Under the pieces are notes generated by a model that was not told where the DNA came from, did not search any database, and saw only the letters and a program-made list of their open reading frames with translations. The position numbers were made by a program, and so were the translations under genes. DNA of 64,000 nt from Streptomyces uncialis (lineage in GTDB: Bacteria > Actinomycetota > Actinomycetes > Streptomycetales > Streptomycetaceae). Positions within the stretch are counted from its first letter, which is position 1, and every line of letters starts with the position of its first letter. Location of the stretch: positions 9,053,750 through 9,117,749 of the forward strand of contig NZ_CP109583.1 in assembly GCF_036250755.1 (NCBI RefSeq), given 5' to 3'. Of this stretch, positions 1-8,488 are shown one piece after another.

Positions 1-70
1 ACCACCGTGATCGGCTCGTTGGTCAAGGAAACACTCGGCTATAGGTAGGTGCCGACTCATAGTCAATGAC

Positions 71-421
71 ATGCCTAACTATGGCGGATCGCTGGACCGG
101 GTTTTCCAGGCGCTGGCGGACGGAACGCGCCGGGCGATGGTGGAGCGCTTGGTCCGCGGGCCGGTGTCGGTCAGCGAACTGGCGAGGCCACTGGAGATGT
201 CACTACCGGCCGTCATGCAGCACATCCAGGTGCTGGAAGCCTGCGGGCTGGTCAGATCCGAGAAGACCGGCCGCGTCCGCATCTGCCGCATCGAGCCGGA
301 CGTGCTGCGGACGGCCGAGGACTGGCTCGCCGGGCAGCGCACCTCCTGGGAACGGCTGCTGGACCGGCTCGGCGACCACCTGCTCGACGATCCCGGCACA
401 CCGGAGCAAGGGAGCCCGTGA
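71..421 (+). CDS. ArsR-family winged-helix transcriptional regulator
   Basis: The 116-residue product is a small winged-helix DNA-binding protein. The helix-turn-helix lies around residues 32-60 (SVSELARPLEMSLPAVMQHI), followed by a wing (EKTGRVRICRI). It lacks the metal-binding cysteines of classical ArsR, so it belongs to the branch that regulates a neighbouring SRPBCC gene. Its stop codon overlaps the start of that gene, which implies co-transcription and translational coupling. The start is the ATG at 71. The ligand is unknown. Inference: it represses its own operon, as is usual for such pairs. Confidence 0.9.
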   Translation: MPNYGGSLDRVFQALADGTRRAMVERLVRGPVSVSELARPLEMSLPAVMQHIQVLEACGLVRSEKTGRVRICRIEPDVLRTAEDWLAGQRTSWERLLDRLGDHLLDDPGTPEQGSP

Positions 422-879
422 TGACCGACCGTTGCGTCACCCACGCCACGTTCACCCTCGAACGCCTCTACCCGGCCCCGGCGGCCCGGGTGTTCGCGGA
501 ATGGGCCGACCCGAAGGCCAAGGCCCGCTGGTTCTCCACGCCCGACGCCGACCATGAGCTGGACTTCCGGGTCGGGGGCCGGGAGGTCAACCGCAGCCGT
601 CCGGACAGCGGCCCGTCGCTGACGTTCGAGGCGCTGTACCGCGACATCGTCCCGGACGAGCGCATCGTCTACACCTCTGTGCTGTACGCGGGGGACGCTC
701 TCGCGACGGCGTCGCTGACGACCGTGGAGTTCTGCCCGGCCGACGGGGGCACCCGGCTGGTCCTCACCGAGCAGGGCACCTTCCTCGACGGTCGGGAGGA
801 GTCTTCCTGGCGGGAGATCGGCACCGGCGACTGGCTCGACGCGCTGGGAGCCGAGCTGGGTGCGGGAGGGTACGGGTGA
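421..879 (+). CDS. SRPBCC (AHSA1/START-fold) domain protein
   Basis: A 152-residue helix-grip protein of the activator-of-Hsp90-ATPase-like group. It shows the usual opening with an aromatic-rich segment (FAEWADPKAKARWF) and a C-terminal helix (WREIGTGDWLDALGAEL). The ATG at 421 overlaps the TGA of the ArsR gene and has an AAGGGAG ribosome site just upstream; a GTG one codon earlier is possible. ArsR-SRPBCC pairs are common in actinomycetes and the SRPBCC partner probably binds a small hydrophobic ligand. The substrate cannot be read from the sequence. Confidence 0.88.
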   Translation: MTDRCVTHATFTLERLYPAPAARVFAEWADPKAKARWFSTPDADHELDFRVGGREVNRSRPDSGPSLTFEALYRDIVPDERIVYTSVLYAGDALATASLTTVEFCPADGGTRLVLTEQGTFLDGREESSWREIGTGDWLDALGAELGAGGYG

Positions 880-1213
880 GCCCGCGGCCGTCCCCTTCGA
901 AGTGGCGGGTGCTGGTGCTGCTGGGCACGGCGTTCTTCATGACCATCCTGGACGGCACCAGTCTGCTGACCGCCCTGCCGGCCATCGAGCGGGAGTTCCG
1001 GGCGCACGGCGCCACCATCCACTGGGCGGTCAGGCCTATGCGCTGGCCTTCGCCGGCCTGCTGCTGTTGTGCGGCCGCGCCGCGGACCTGCTCGGTCGCC
1101 GCAGGGTCTTCCTGGCCGGAATGTCGCTGCGCGTGCTGGCCTCGCTGGGATGCGGGTTCGCCCCGTCGGCGCCGCAGGTCGGGGCCAACGTGGTGCCCAT
1201 GGGTCAGAAGTAG
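876..1213 (+). pseudogene. Truncated, frameshifted MFS transporter
   Basis: The GTG at 876 overlaps the SRPBCC stop and opens an N-terminal MFS segment (VLVLLGTAFFMTILDGTSLL, helix 1). Near 1030 the homology jumps by one base into another frame, which reads QAYALAFAGLLLLCGRAAD followed by LLGRRRVFLAGM, the helix 2 and loop 2-3 signature of MFS exporters. The frame stops at 1213, after only two or three of the 12-14 membrane helices expected. Both a single-base deletion and a 3' truncation are therefore present. It was probably the exporter of the ArsR/SRPBCC operon. Confidence 0.8.
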
Positions 1214-1335
1214 CCGTTCCCGGGGGCCACCGGTGTACCGGAACCGCGCCAGGGAGGGTCGTTACCTGGCCGTGGCGATCGTGTAGCGCCGAGCGCGACG
1301 ACTGCTACGGCGCAGAACCTCTGACTATGGCGCAC

Positions 1336-2067
1336 TCAGCTGCGAACAGATAGATGCCGGGCGAAGCGGCGGACGGCTTCGGTGAAGGCATCTGGATCGT
1401 CGAAGTTCGCGAGATGTCCTGCCCGCGGGATCAACTCGACGCGGGCGTGCGGATGCGCGCGGACGAAGTCGATCTCGCCGGACCGGAAGACGGTGTCCTT
1501 CTCGCCGTTCAGGATGAGCACGGGCGCCGCCACATGACGCATCGCACCCGCGTCGAATCGGCCCAGCACCTCGCCCCAGGCGGCCGACACAGTGTGGAAG
1601 GCGTAGCCGGAGCGGATGGTCGCCTCCACCACCTCGGGAGGATAGAGCCGACGCAGCAACCGGTCGTTCCACCGGGCCAACCGGTCCGCCGGTATGCGAG
1701 GGATGAGCCCGGCGACCCACCGATACGGCGTCGCCCACGGGCCACAAGTTGAGGCGCTGGCCCCCGTAAGGACCAGCCCGCGCAGCTGCTCCGGGCAGCG
1801 CCGCGCGAACTCCAGTGAGGCGTATCCGCCGAGCGAGTGCCCGACGACCAGAGCCGGCCCGCGGTCGAGCGAGTCCACCGCGGAAGCGATGATCTCCGTC
1901 GCCGCGTTCAGGCTCCAGGGTTGAGCGGAGCGGGTGCCGTGGCCAGGCAGGTCGACGGCGGCTACCGGGAAGTCCTCTTGAAGTGCGGCGAGCTGCGGGC
2001 TCCACTGTCCCGCACTGAACCGCGTCCCGTGTACCAAGACGATGGGCGGTGCATTCGTTGCCGTCAT
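1336..2067 (-). CDS. Alpha/beta-fold hydrolase
   Basis: A 243-residue alpha/beta hydrolase of typical length. Visible elements are the oxyanion region HGTRFSAG (13-20), the nucleophile elbow GHSLGG with Ser78, the acid in NGEKD (Asp191) and the catalytic His218 in RAGHLANF. The start at 2067 has a GGGGGA ribosome site. It stands alone between two broken genes on the opposite strand. The substrate is unknown: an esterase, lactonase or haloperoxidase-like role are all possible for this fold. Confidence 0.9.
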   Translation of the reverse strand: MTATNAPPIVLVHGTRFSAGQWSPQLAALQEDFPVAAVDLPGHGTRSAQPWSLNAATEIIASAVDSLDRGPALVVGHSLGGYASLEFARRCPEQLRGLVLTGASASTCGPWATPYRWVAGLIPRIPADRLARWNDRLLRRLYPPEVVEATIRSGYAFHTVSAAWGEVLGRFDAGAMRHVAAPVLILNGEKDTVFRSGEIDFVRAHPHARVELIPRAGHLANFDDPDAFTEAVRRFARHLSVRS

Positions 2068-2159
2068 GAGTCCCCCAGATCAGCGCTCTCCCCGGAGCGA
2101 CTCTACCGGCGGGGCCCTGGCGCTGAGCCGCGAAGGTGTTGTCCAGCGGGGACACTCGG

Positions 2160-2321
2160 ACTGGCCAACGGGGGCGGCTGACCGAGCACGCCACGGCATG
2201 GCTGCGCGACGTCGGCATGCGGGTCGCCATGATCGACACGGGCGGTGACGCCGGGCATGCGCCAGCGCGCTGCGTCTACCTCGCAGTGGAGGTTGAGCGA
2301 TTCTCAGCGAAGGTTGAGTGA
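2160..2321 (+). pseudogene. C-terminal remnant of a GNAT acetyltransferase
   Basis: The plus-strand frame reads LTEHATAWLRDVGMRVAMID then TGGDAGHAPARCVY. This matches the acetyl-CoA-binding C-terminal part of a common GNAT subfamily (TGGDPGHAPARxxY). There is no plausible N-terminal half upstream, and the final strand after Tyr is degenerate. It is a gene relic with no expected function. Confidence 0.6.
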
Positions 2322-2345
2322 GAGGCCTGGCTGATGTGACGAGCC

Positions 2346-3281
2346 ATGATTGTCGGCACCTCTGTCGCTCACCTGTGCCAAGCTTCAAGGGTGGAGATCA
2401 CCGATGTCACGCGTGCGATCGCGGCTGCGACTTCGGTCGCCACGTTGCTCGACCTGCCGGCCGACGACGCGATCGTTCTCCACAACTCGAACAAGCTGGC
2501 GCTGCGGCTGACTCCATGCGACGTCTTTGCCCGAGTCGCTCCTGTGGGGCGAGAGGTTGCACAGTTCGAAGTCGAGCTCGCTCAGCAGCTCACCGAGATC
2601 GGATGCCCGGTGTGCCCCTTGGAGCCTCGGGCGGACCCGCGTGTGTACACGCGTGATGGATTCGCAGTCACGCTGTGGACCTACTACGAGACTGTGGCAC
2701 CTCGCTTCTCACCGGTCGAATACGCCAAGGCACTGGAGCAGCTGCACGCCGGCATGCGCGACGTCGATATGCCGAGCCTGAGGTTCACGGACCGGATCGC
2801 TGAGGCGGAAGGAGTTGTCGCCGACCCGGACCGCTCGCCGGAGCTCGCCGACGCAGACCGAGTGTTCCTCGGCGGGAGGCTGGCCGGCCTGCGAAGCGCG
2901 ATCGAGAAGCGCGGCGCCGTGGAGCAGCTGCTCCACGGAGAGCCGCATCCGGGCAATGTGCTCAGCACGGGGAACGGCCCTTTGTTCATCGACCTGGAGA
3001 CGTGCTGTCGTGGACCCGTCGAGTTCGACCTCGCCCATGTTCCCGAGGCGGTCTGCAACAACTACCCGAACATCGACCAAGGGCTTCTGGACGAGTGTCG
3101 ACAACTCGTTCTCGCGATGGTCGCCGCGTGGCGTTGGGAGCTTGGCGACCAGTTTCCGAACGGGAGGCGCTTCGGAGAGGAGTTTCTGCGCGTACTGCGC
3201 GGCGGTCCTCCTTGGCCGACCCTCGACATGATGAACAAGCGACCGGGCGGCCTGCAGAAGTCGCCGAAGGTGCCGCGCTGA
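2346..3281 (+). CDS. Aminoglycoside-phosphotransferase-family kinase-like protein
   Basis: A 311-residue APH/choline-kinase-fold protein. The catalytic loop is HGEPHPGN (residues 197-204, with Glu where most APH enzymes have Asp) and the metal-binding motif is FIDLE (214-218). The N-lobe contains ALRLTPCDVFARV and an EVxLxxxL helix. The substrate is unknown; actinobacterial members phosphorylate antibiotics or small hydroxylated metabolites. The start is uncertain: the ATG at 2346 is used here, but a GTG at 2391 is also possible. No operon partner is visible. Confidence 0.82.
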   Translation: MIVGTSVAHLCQASRVEITDVTRAIAAATSVATLLDLPADDAIVLHNSNKLALRLTPCDVFARVAPVGREVAQFEVELAQQLTEIGCPVCPLEPRADPRVYTRDGFAVTLWTYYETVAPRFSPVEYAKALEQLHAGMRDVDMPSLRFTDRIAEAEGVVADPDRSPELADADRVFLGGRLAGLRSAIEKRGAVEQLLHGEPHPGNVLSTGNGPLFIDLETCCRGPVEFDLAHVPEAVCNNYPNIDQGLLDECRQLVLAMVAAWRWELGDQFPNGRRFGEEFLRVLRGGPPWPTLDMMNKRPGGLQKSPKVPR

Positions 3282-3634
3282 AAGTGGAGCCGGAACGGCT
3301 GTGAGGCGATCTCCACCGCATCCGGGGCGAAGTCCAGCAAGATCAGTCGGCCCGCTCCGGCCACGACTCGTAGCCGGAGCGGCCTTGCCTGTGGTCACCC
3401 CGCGTGGTGCCGGCTCGCGAAGCTGCGTACAGCCGGTATGTCCTCGAACCAGACGCCCCGCCCGGGGCCCAACACGGTGCGGTGGTTCAGCGTCAACGCC
3501 TTCCTCACTGCGGGCGGGCAGCTGTCGTGGAGCCGGTGCCGGACCAGAGCGCCGCGCTCATCCCAGCCGCCCCGTGTTGAGGCGTTGCCGGGCCCTGGTG
3601 CGTGGGTGGGGGCCGGGCAGGTTAGTTTGCTCGG
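3282..3634. other. Intergenic region without a supported gene
   Basis: No reading frame here has a convincing start, ribosome site or recognisable motif. A minus-strand frame near 3420-3560 has some protein-like composition but could not be assigned and is not called. Confidence 0.5.
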
Positions 3635-4075
3635 ATGAGTCTTCTTGATGATGTGGCCGAGCGCGACGGCTGGCGGTGCTGGGTGTGTGACGAACCGGTC
3701 GACCCCGACGAGTCGGTGAACGACCCGCGGGGGCCCAGTGTCGACAGCCGCACCGCAGACCGGAAGGCCAAGGTCGCCGAGCGGCTCGCGCATCGCGGGT
3801 GCAATACCCGCAAGGGCGCGGTCAAGGCGGTCATCGCCTGGCCGGAGCGCCTGTACGTAGTCGAACCCGCGCCGCTGCTCGCCGTTGCCGAAAGGCTGTC
3901 GCGCAAGGGAGGCCGCGAGATGGTGGGCCGGTGCCCGACCAGGAAGGACGCCCAAGAGGCGGCCGATTGGCTGGAGGACCGGTTCTCCCGACTGGTACCG
4001 GGGCTGCCCGTGACCGCCGGTATCGAGGCGGGCGGCGGCCAGTTCCTCGTCATCCTGGCCACCGGCCGCCGCTGA
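3635..4075 (+). CDS. Small HNH-like zinc protein
   Basis: A 146-residue protein whose N-terminal part carries CWVC (15-18) and later HRGCN (53-57) followed by TRKG. The spacing and the H-x-x-C-N element resemble the zinc-finger core of HNH endonucleases. The conserved stretch DPRGPSVDSRTADRKAKVAE lies between them. The C-terminal half has no recognised domain. Similar proteins are frequent in Streptomyces genomes, but nuclease activity has not to my knowledge been established, so the function is inferred from the metal-binding pattern only. Confidence 0.7.
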   Translation: MSLLDDVAERDGWRCWVCDEPVDPDESVNDPRGPSVDSRTADRKAKVAERLAHRGCNTRKGAVKAVIAWPERLYVVEPAPLLAVAERLSRKGGREMVGRCPTRKDAQEAADWLEDRFSRLVPGLPVTAGIEAGGGQFLVILATGRR

Positions 4076-4149
4076 CCGGGATCACCCGCGCACATGTGCG
4101 TCGAGACGGCCGTCACCGGAAGGGCGGGGGAGTGGTGCTCTGCTGACCG

Positions 4150-4767
4150 CGTTTCCGGGCCGGCTGGATGTGGAGAGCGCGGGCCACACCCATGTGGTGG
4201 CGATGAGGGTGGAGGCGTGGGACGGTGAACCCGCTCCGCAGCATCCGCCGAGGGCGAGGGCGAGGGCGAGGGCGAGGGCGAGGGCGAGGGCGAGGGCGAG
4301 GGCGAGGGCGACCGGGCAGCCGGACCGTCCCTGTACCTCCTCCTCGACGGACACCTCCGCCTCATCCCCGAGGACCACAACCAACGCCGCGCCTACGACG
4401 GCCACGGAGACCGCAACGCCCTCACCGCCTGCCTCGGCGCGGGCTCGGACGGCAAGCAGACCGAAGAACGCTACGCCACCCCGCCGCGGAGACCGTCCGT
4501 GGACAGGCCCGCCCCGGACGGCTCCTCCTCACCAGCGACGACGCCTACGAGCCCTACGGCGACGACGATCACGTCCTGACCGACTACCTCACCGGCGTGC
4601 CGCGCGCGTCCGCCCGGCGCCTGGTGGAGAACGCTGTCTGCCGGGCGCGGGCGGGGCCCGGTCCGTACGCGGACAATGCCACCGCTCCTTGCCGCCCCTC
4701 TCACCTGACGACGACCGGAGGGGTCCTCCCTCCTCGGCTTCGGCCGGCCCGACGGCAGGGACGCTGA
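4150..4767 (+). pseudogene. Frameshifted PP2C-like serine/threonine phosphatase
   Basis: Pieces of one protein appear in three frames. The N-terminal piece is HTHVVAMRVEAWDGE. A central piece reads SLYLLLDGHLRLIPEDHNQR then AYDGHGDRNALTACLG. A C-terminal piece reads ARPGRLLLTSDDAYEPYGDD and ends in YADNATA. The last piece matches the end of PP2C phosphatases (LLLTSDGxxE ... DNATA), here with Asp-Ala in place of the Asp-Gly metal motif. The frame changes flank a GAGGGC hexamer repeat, so repeat slippage probably contributed to inactivation. Confidence 0.65.
4250..4311 (+). repeat. GAGGGC hexamer microsatellite (about 10 units)
   Basis: About ten uninterrupted copies of the 6-base unit GAGGGC. 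Translated in frame it gives an Arg-Ala or Glu-Gly dipeptide run. It lies inside the PP2C pseudogene, where the homologous reading frame changes. Confidence 0.95.
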
Positions 4768-4985
4768 AGCCAGCCTGGCTGCTCGTTCCCGGCTGAGCTG
4801 CGGGAGCTCTCGCAGCTCACTCACAAAGCCAGGTTTCGGTGGTCCTGGGCGGTGAGACATTCGCAGGGTGGTGATGTGGCCGGCGCTGGGAGCCGCGCGA
4901 GAACGAGTCCGTCACCGGCCGGGCGGCGGGACGGCTGACGTGAGTCCGGCGCTGGTAAGGTCGGGGGTCACGCTCGCAGACAACC

Positions 4986-5015
4986 GGGGCCCGTGCCGGA
5001 CAAGGCACGGGCCCC
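4986..5015 (+). promoter_or_regulatory. Strong hairpin in the 5' leader of the DEAD-box gene
   Basis: A perfect 12-bp stem GGGGCCCGTGCC / GGCACGGGCCCC closes a 6-base loop GGACAA and ends about 35 bases before the helicase start. It is not followed by a T run. It could be a terminator-like attenuator or a cold-responsive leader element, or the end of an upstream transcript. The position favours a leader role. Confidence 0.55.
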
Positions 5016-5050
5016 GGCCCGTTCAGGGCATCGAAATGAGGAAGGACCCC

Positions 5051-6460
5051 ATGAAGGCGAAGCAGCCCTCCTTCGGCCGCTCCGGACCAGGCAGGTCTGA
5101 CCAGGGGAGGGCCCCGCAGGGCGAGCTCTCAGTGCCGGGGACGTCGGCCCCCGGCCTTCCGCCGGCCGTGTCCTTCGCGGACCTGGAACTGCCGGTCGAG
5201 CTGATGAGGGTGCTGGCGGAGCTCGGCGTACGGGATCCGTTCCCGATCCAGGCGGCCATCCTGCCCAGCGCGCTGGCCAGCCGGGACGTCCTGGGCCGCG
5301 CGCGGACCGGATCGGGGAAAACCCTCGCCTTCGGGCTGGCGCTCCTCGCCCGTACGGCGGGCCATCGCGCCGAACCGAAGCGCCCCCTCGCGCTGGTCCT
5401 GGTGCCGACGAGGGAACTCGCGCAGCAGGTGAGCGAGGTGCTGGCTCCCTATGCGGAGGCGCTCGGACTACGGTCGGTGACCGTGGTGGGCGGGCTGGCG
5501 ATCAACCGGCAGGCGGCGGCTCTCCGGGCAGGTGCCGAGGTCGTGGTGGCGACGCCGGGACGGCTGGCCGATCTCGTCACCCGGCGGGACTGCCACCTGG
5601 ACCGGGTACGGATCGCGGTGCTGGACGAGGCGGACCAGATGTGCGACATGGGCTTCCTGCCGCAGGTCTCGCAGATCCTGGAGCAGGTTCCCCGCGGCGG
5701 GCAGCGGATGCTGTTCTCCGCGACGCTCGACCGGAACGTCGATCAACTTGTCAGGGACCATCTGAGTGAGCCGGTGCTCGCCACGGTCGACCGGGCGGAG
5801 GGTTCGGTCGCGACGATGGAGCACCACGTGCTGAACGTCCATCCCGCCGACAAATACGCGACAGCCACCGAGATCGCGGCCCGGGACGGGCGGGTGCTGA
5901 TGTTCCTGGACACCAAGCACGCTGTGGATCAGTTCACCCGCCATCTGCGGAGCAGCGGCATCAAGGCAGGTGCTCTGCACAGCGGGAAGTCGCAGCCGCA
6001 GCGAACGCACACGCTGGCCCGGTTCAAGGACGGCGCGATCACGGTGCTGGTCGCCACCAACGTTGCCGCCCGTGGCATCCACGTCGAGCAGCTGGACCTC
6101 GTCGTCAACGTCGATCCTCCCTCCGAACCCAAGGACTACCTCCACCGCGGCGGGCGCACCGCGCGTGCCGGCGAGTCCGGCAGTGTGGTCACCCTGGTCA
6201 CGCCAAGCCAGCGCCGGGACGTGAACCGGATGATGTCGGATGCCGGCATCCGGCCCACGGTCACCCAGGTCCGCTCCGGCGAGGAGAGGCTGACCACGAT
6301 CACCGGCGCGAAGCGCCCGCCGGTGCAGGACAAGGCAAACACCGGCAACGCGGCCTTCCGGGGTCTGGGCGCCCGCCCGCCGAAGGAATCCCGGAAAGCC
6401 GCGGAGGCGCGCATGATGGCAGAGGCCCGCAAGGCCGGCCGTGTGCGCAAGGCCCACTGA
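5051..6460 (+). CDS. DEAD-box ATP-dependent RNA helicase
   Basis: A 469-residue RNA helicase with all core motifs: Q motif (FPIQ, around 64-67), motif I ARTGSGKT (84-91), Ia PTREL (119-123), Ib TPGR (168-171), II DEAD (192-195), III SAT (223-225) and VI HRGGRTARAG (near 360). It unwinds RNA duplexes in ribosome assembly, RNA decay or cold adaptation. The tail is basic (KESRKAAEARMMAEARKAGR), which suits RNA binding. The ATG at 5051 is preferred because AGGAAGG lies 6 bases upstream; an in-frame ATG at 5036 also exists. A stable hairpin precedes the gene. Confidence 0.95.
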   Translation: MKAKQPSFGRSGPGRSDQGRAPQGELSVPGTSAPGLPPAVSFADLELPVELMRVLAELGVRDPFPIQAAILPSALASRDVLGRARTGSGKTLAFGLALLARTAGHRAEPKRPLALVLVPTRELAQQVSEVLAPYAEALGLRSVTVVGGLAINRQAAALRAGAEVVVATPGRLADLVTRRDCHLDRVRIAVLDEADQMCDMGFLPQVSQILEQVPRGGQRMLFSATLDRNVDQLVRDHLSEPVLATVDRAEGSVATMEHHVLNVHPADKYATATEIAARDGRVLMFLDTKHAVDQFTRHLRSSGIKAGALHSGKSQPQRTHTLARFKDGAITVLVATNVAARGIHVEQLDLVVNVDPPSEPKDYLHRGGRTARAGESGSVVTLVTPSQRRDVNRMMSDAGIRPTVTQVRSGEERLTTITGAKRPPVQDKANTGNAAFRGLGARPPKESRKAAEARMMAEARKAGRVRKAH

Positions 6461-6541
6461 CGGGCGGTGCGCGCCACCTCGGGCAGCAGACACAAGGAGG
6501 CACCCACTGCCTCACGTCGAGTGCAGCGTCAAGGAGTGCCG

Positions 6542-6880
6542 ATGGCAGACAGGGTCCATCAACCCCAGGAGGACGCCGAGTTCGAGTTCATCCTGGCGAG
6601 GGCGGACGTCCCGGTACTCGCGTACTTCCACGGGGTGTGGCCCAAGGCCGTGGCAGCATGCAAGGAAATGGAGCCCCTGGTGCGGGAGGCGGCCGACGCC
6701 TACCAGGGGCGGCTGATCGTCGTGCGGGCCGACATCGCCAGGTGCCCCGGCCCGGTACGGCGGTACGGCGTCACCGGCGCGCCCTCCTTCGTGCTGATCG
6801 ATCGGGGCGAGGCGACTGCGGCCGGGAGCGGTCCGATGGCCGGGGCCGCGCTCAGGGAGTTCTTGGACGCCCACCTGTGA
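6542..6880 (+). CDS. Thioredoxin-fold protein lacking the CxxC motif
   Basis: A 112-residue thioredoxin-like protein. The pattern VPVLAYFHGVWPKAVAACKE followed by MEPLVREAA aligns with the thioredoxin active-site region, but WCGPC is replaced by WPKAV. The cis-proline segment (VTGAPSFVLIDRGE) and the end of the fold are kept. Without the cysteine pair it cannot be a disulfide oxidoreductase and may be a binding or chaperone-like protein. The start at 6542 has AAGGAG 5 bases upstream. It follows the RNA helicase by 81 bases on the same strand and may share its transcript. Confidence 0.8.
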   Translation: MADRVHQPQEDAEFEFILARADVPVLAYFHGVWPKAVAACKEMEPLVREAADAYQGRLIVVRADIARCPGPVRRYGVTGAPSFVLIDRGEATAAGSGPMAGAALREFLDAHL

Positions 6881-7350
6881 GCAGGCCGCATACCGGCTGG
6901 CGAGATGGTGTCCCGCCGCACCGAGGTGTGCGAAGAGCTGGGCCTGGCCACTACTTCCCCGTGAGGTGACGGCGCGTTCACAGCCGGTGAGGGAGTCCGC
7001 AGATGTGGACCGGCGGCGCGATGTGTCCGCCGCCACGGCTCGAACCCGCCCGTCCGGCCCAGTGGGAGGTGAAGGCACGGGAACCGGCCGCACTCCAGCG
7101 TCTGCCCGCGCCGCCCGCCCCCTGGTCCTGATCGGACCCCCGAGCCCACTGGTCCGGTGGCGTCTGGGGATGACGGGCACCTTCGGGGTGTTCGCCCACC
7201 GCCCGGCTCTGACGGCAGCCGTCGCGTAACCTCCCGCCACCTGACGCGAGGCACAGGCAAGGCGCGCGACCGCACCTGGTGGGCCCGCCTTCGTGGAGAT
7301 GAGTGCCGCAACGCCCTGCCGGGGAGACGTACGCGGGTACCCGTGGTGGC
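6881..7350. other. Intergenic region, no supported gene
   Basis: This is the gap between convergent transcription units. No frame with a ribosome site or recognisable motif was found, and no clear strong hairpin was noted. Confidence 0.5.
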
Positions 7351-7674
7351 TCAGGTGGGCGGGGTCCGGTCGATGGGGAACAAGGCGATCGCGCCGGTCA
7401 TCTCCAGAAGGTTCAGCACCTGCCGGGGCGGTCCGGCGAGGCGCAGGACGTGGCCTGCTTCCTGCGCGTGGAGGCGGGCGCCGAGGAGCACGTTGAGTCC
7501 TGAGGAGTCGCAGAAGGTCAGGTCGCTGAGGTCGACGGTCACTGCGGCGGATCCGGGCGCCGCTTCGATGGCCTTCTCGAGGTCGACGCGGAGTGCTTGC
7601 GCCCGGTCCATGTCCAGCTCGCCGGTCACACGGATCACGATGGGCTGCGATGCCCCCTTCTGCTCGTGCTGCAC
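7351..7674 (-). CDS. STAS-domain anti-sigma factor antagonist
   Basis: A 107-residue single STAS domain. The phosphorylatable serine region is TFCDSSGLNVLL (Ser57/Ser58), and the N-terminal strand IVIRVTGELDMDRA is typical. Proteins of this type bind an anti-sigma kinase such as the ATPase encoded just upstream and release a sigma factor when dephosphorylated. It is the last gene of the minus-strand stress-signalling run between 7.3 and 12.8 kb, 149 bases beyond the ATPase gene. Confidence 0.92.
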   Translation of the reverse strand: MQHEQKGASQPIVIRVTGELDMDRAQALRVDLEKAIEAAPGSAAVTVDLSDLTFCDSSGLNVLLGARLHAQEAGHVLRLAGPPRQVLNLLEMTGAIALFPIDRTPPT

Positions 7675-7823
7675 GCTCTTCTTTCCTCCGGGTATCGGGT
7701 ATCGGGTGTGGGGGTGGGACAGACCGTACCTGCAAGGCGCGCAGCGTCGTCCGGCACTCGCTGCCTGGTCCGCTTCGGTGCCGGGGCGGTGGGCAGCATG
7801 GCGAGGAGTGGGACGGGTGACCC

Positions 7824-8273
7824 TCAGCTGTCCGCGGGGCCGGCCAGGGCGACGGCCGCGGTGATGCGTTTGCCGCCGGGTTCCCGCTCGATGCGCAAGG
7901 TCTGCGCGGAGGCCGCGACAATTTCGAGCCCGTGTCGGCCGATGCGATAAGGGTCGGGTGCCAGAATCGTCGGCAGGGCGGGGTTGCTGTCCCGGACGCT
8001 CACCTCGACGCAGACGTCGCGGAGTTCGAGGGTCAGCAGGTAGGGGCCGGGGGCGTACTTGCGGGCGTTCGTGACGAGTTCGCTGACCACGAGTTCGACG
8101 AGTTCCGCGGCGAGGCCGGAGACGGGCACACCGTGCTCGTTCCGCAGGCCGGCGAGGAACGTGTGGGCCCTGGCGCGGGCCTGCGCGACGGCTTCCGTGC
8201 CGTGGAACTGCGTGGAGGATTTGAGCGCACCGGCTTGCAGCTGCTCGTCGTTGCCGTCCGCAGCCTGGTCCAT
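7824..8273 (-). CDS. Anti-sigma regulatory factor (HATPase, GHKL serine kinase type)
   Basis: A 149-residue HATPase protein of the RsbW/SpoIIAB-like class widespread in Streptomyces. The N box is LVVSELVTNARKYA (Glu65, Asn69). The G1 region reads RDSNPALP, the degenerate form usual in this subfamily, and G2 is IGRHGLEIV. It is expected to phosphorylate the neighbouring STAS protein and/or bind a sigma factor. The start at 8273 gives a normal length; a longer in-frame extension upstream lacks protein-like character. Confidence 0.88.
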   Translation of the reverse strand: MDQAADGNDEQLQAGALKSSTQFHGTEAVAQARARAHTFLAGLRNEHGVPVSGLAAELVELVVSELVTNARKYAPGPYLLTLELRDVCVEVSVRDSNPALPTILAPDPYRIGRHGLEIVAASAQTLRIEREPGGKRITAAVALAGPADS

Positions 8274-8488
8274 GGAGCCTGCCTTACCTGCCGAGCGCCT
8301 GTTCACCTGGTCGCTTCCCTCGCACACCCTACGGACCCGGCCCGACGGTCCCGCCGCAGCACCCGAGCACCCGACACCGACCGACGGGACGCCGCGGGTG
8401 CGGAAGGTACCTGCCCTCAAGGGGGAAACGGCCGGGACCCGGTCAGGGTTCCGGCCGGTGCGCTCACGCGGAGGCGGGGGCGCGGGCT

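Noticed and set aside
3395..3955. Minus-strand frame near 3.4-3.9 kb
   Set aside because: Part of it is antisense to the HNH-like gene, and the remaining part could not be linked to a family or a ribosome site.
4170..4796. Arg-Ala repeat protein encoded by the hexamer run
   Set aside because: The frame is an artefact of the GAGGGC repeat; homology to PP2C is split over three frames, so a pseudogene is called.
5468..6493. Long minus-strand frame opposite the DEAD-box helicase
   Set aside because: Typical antisense frame of a high-GC gene; no motif or ribosome site.
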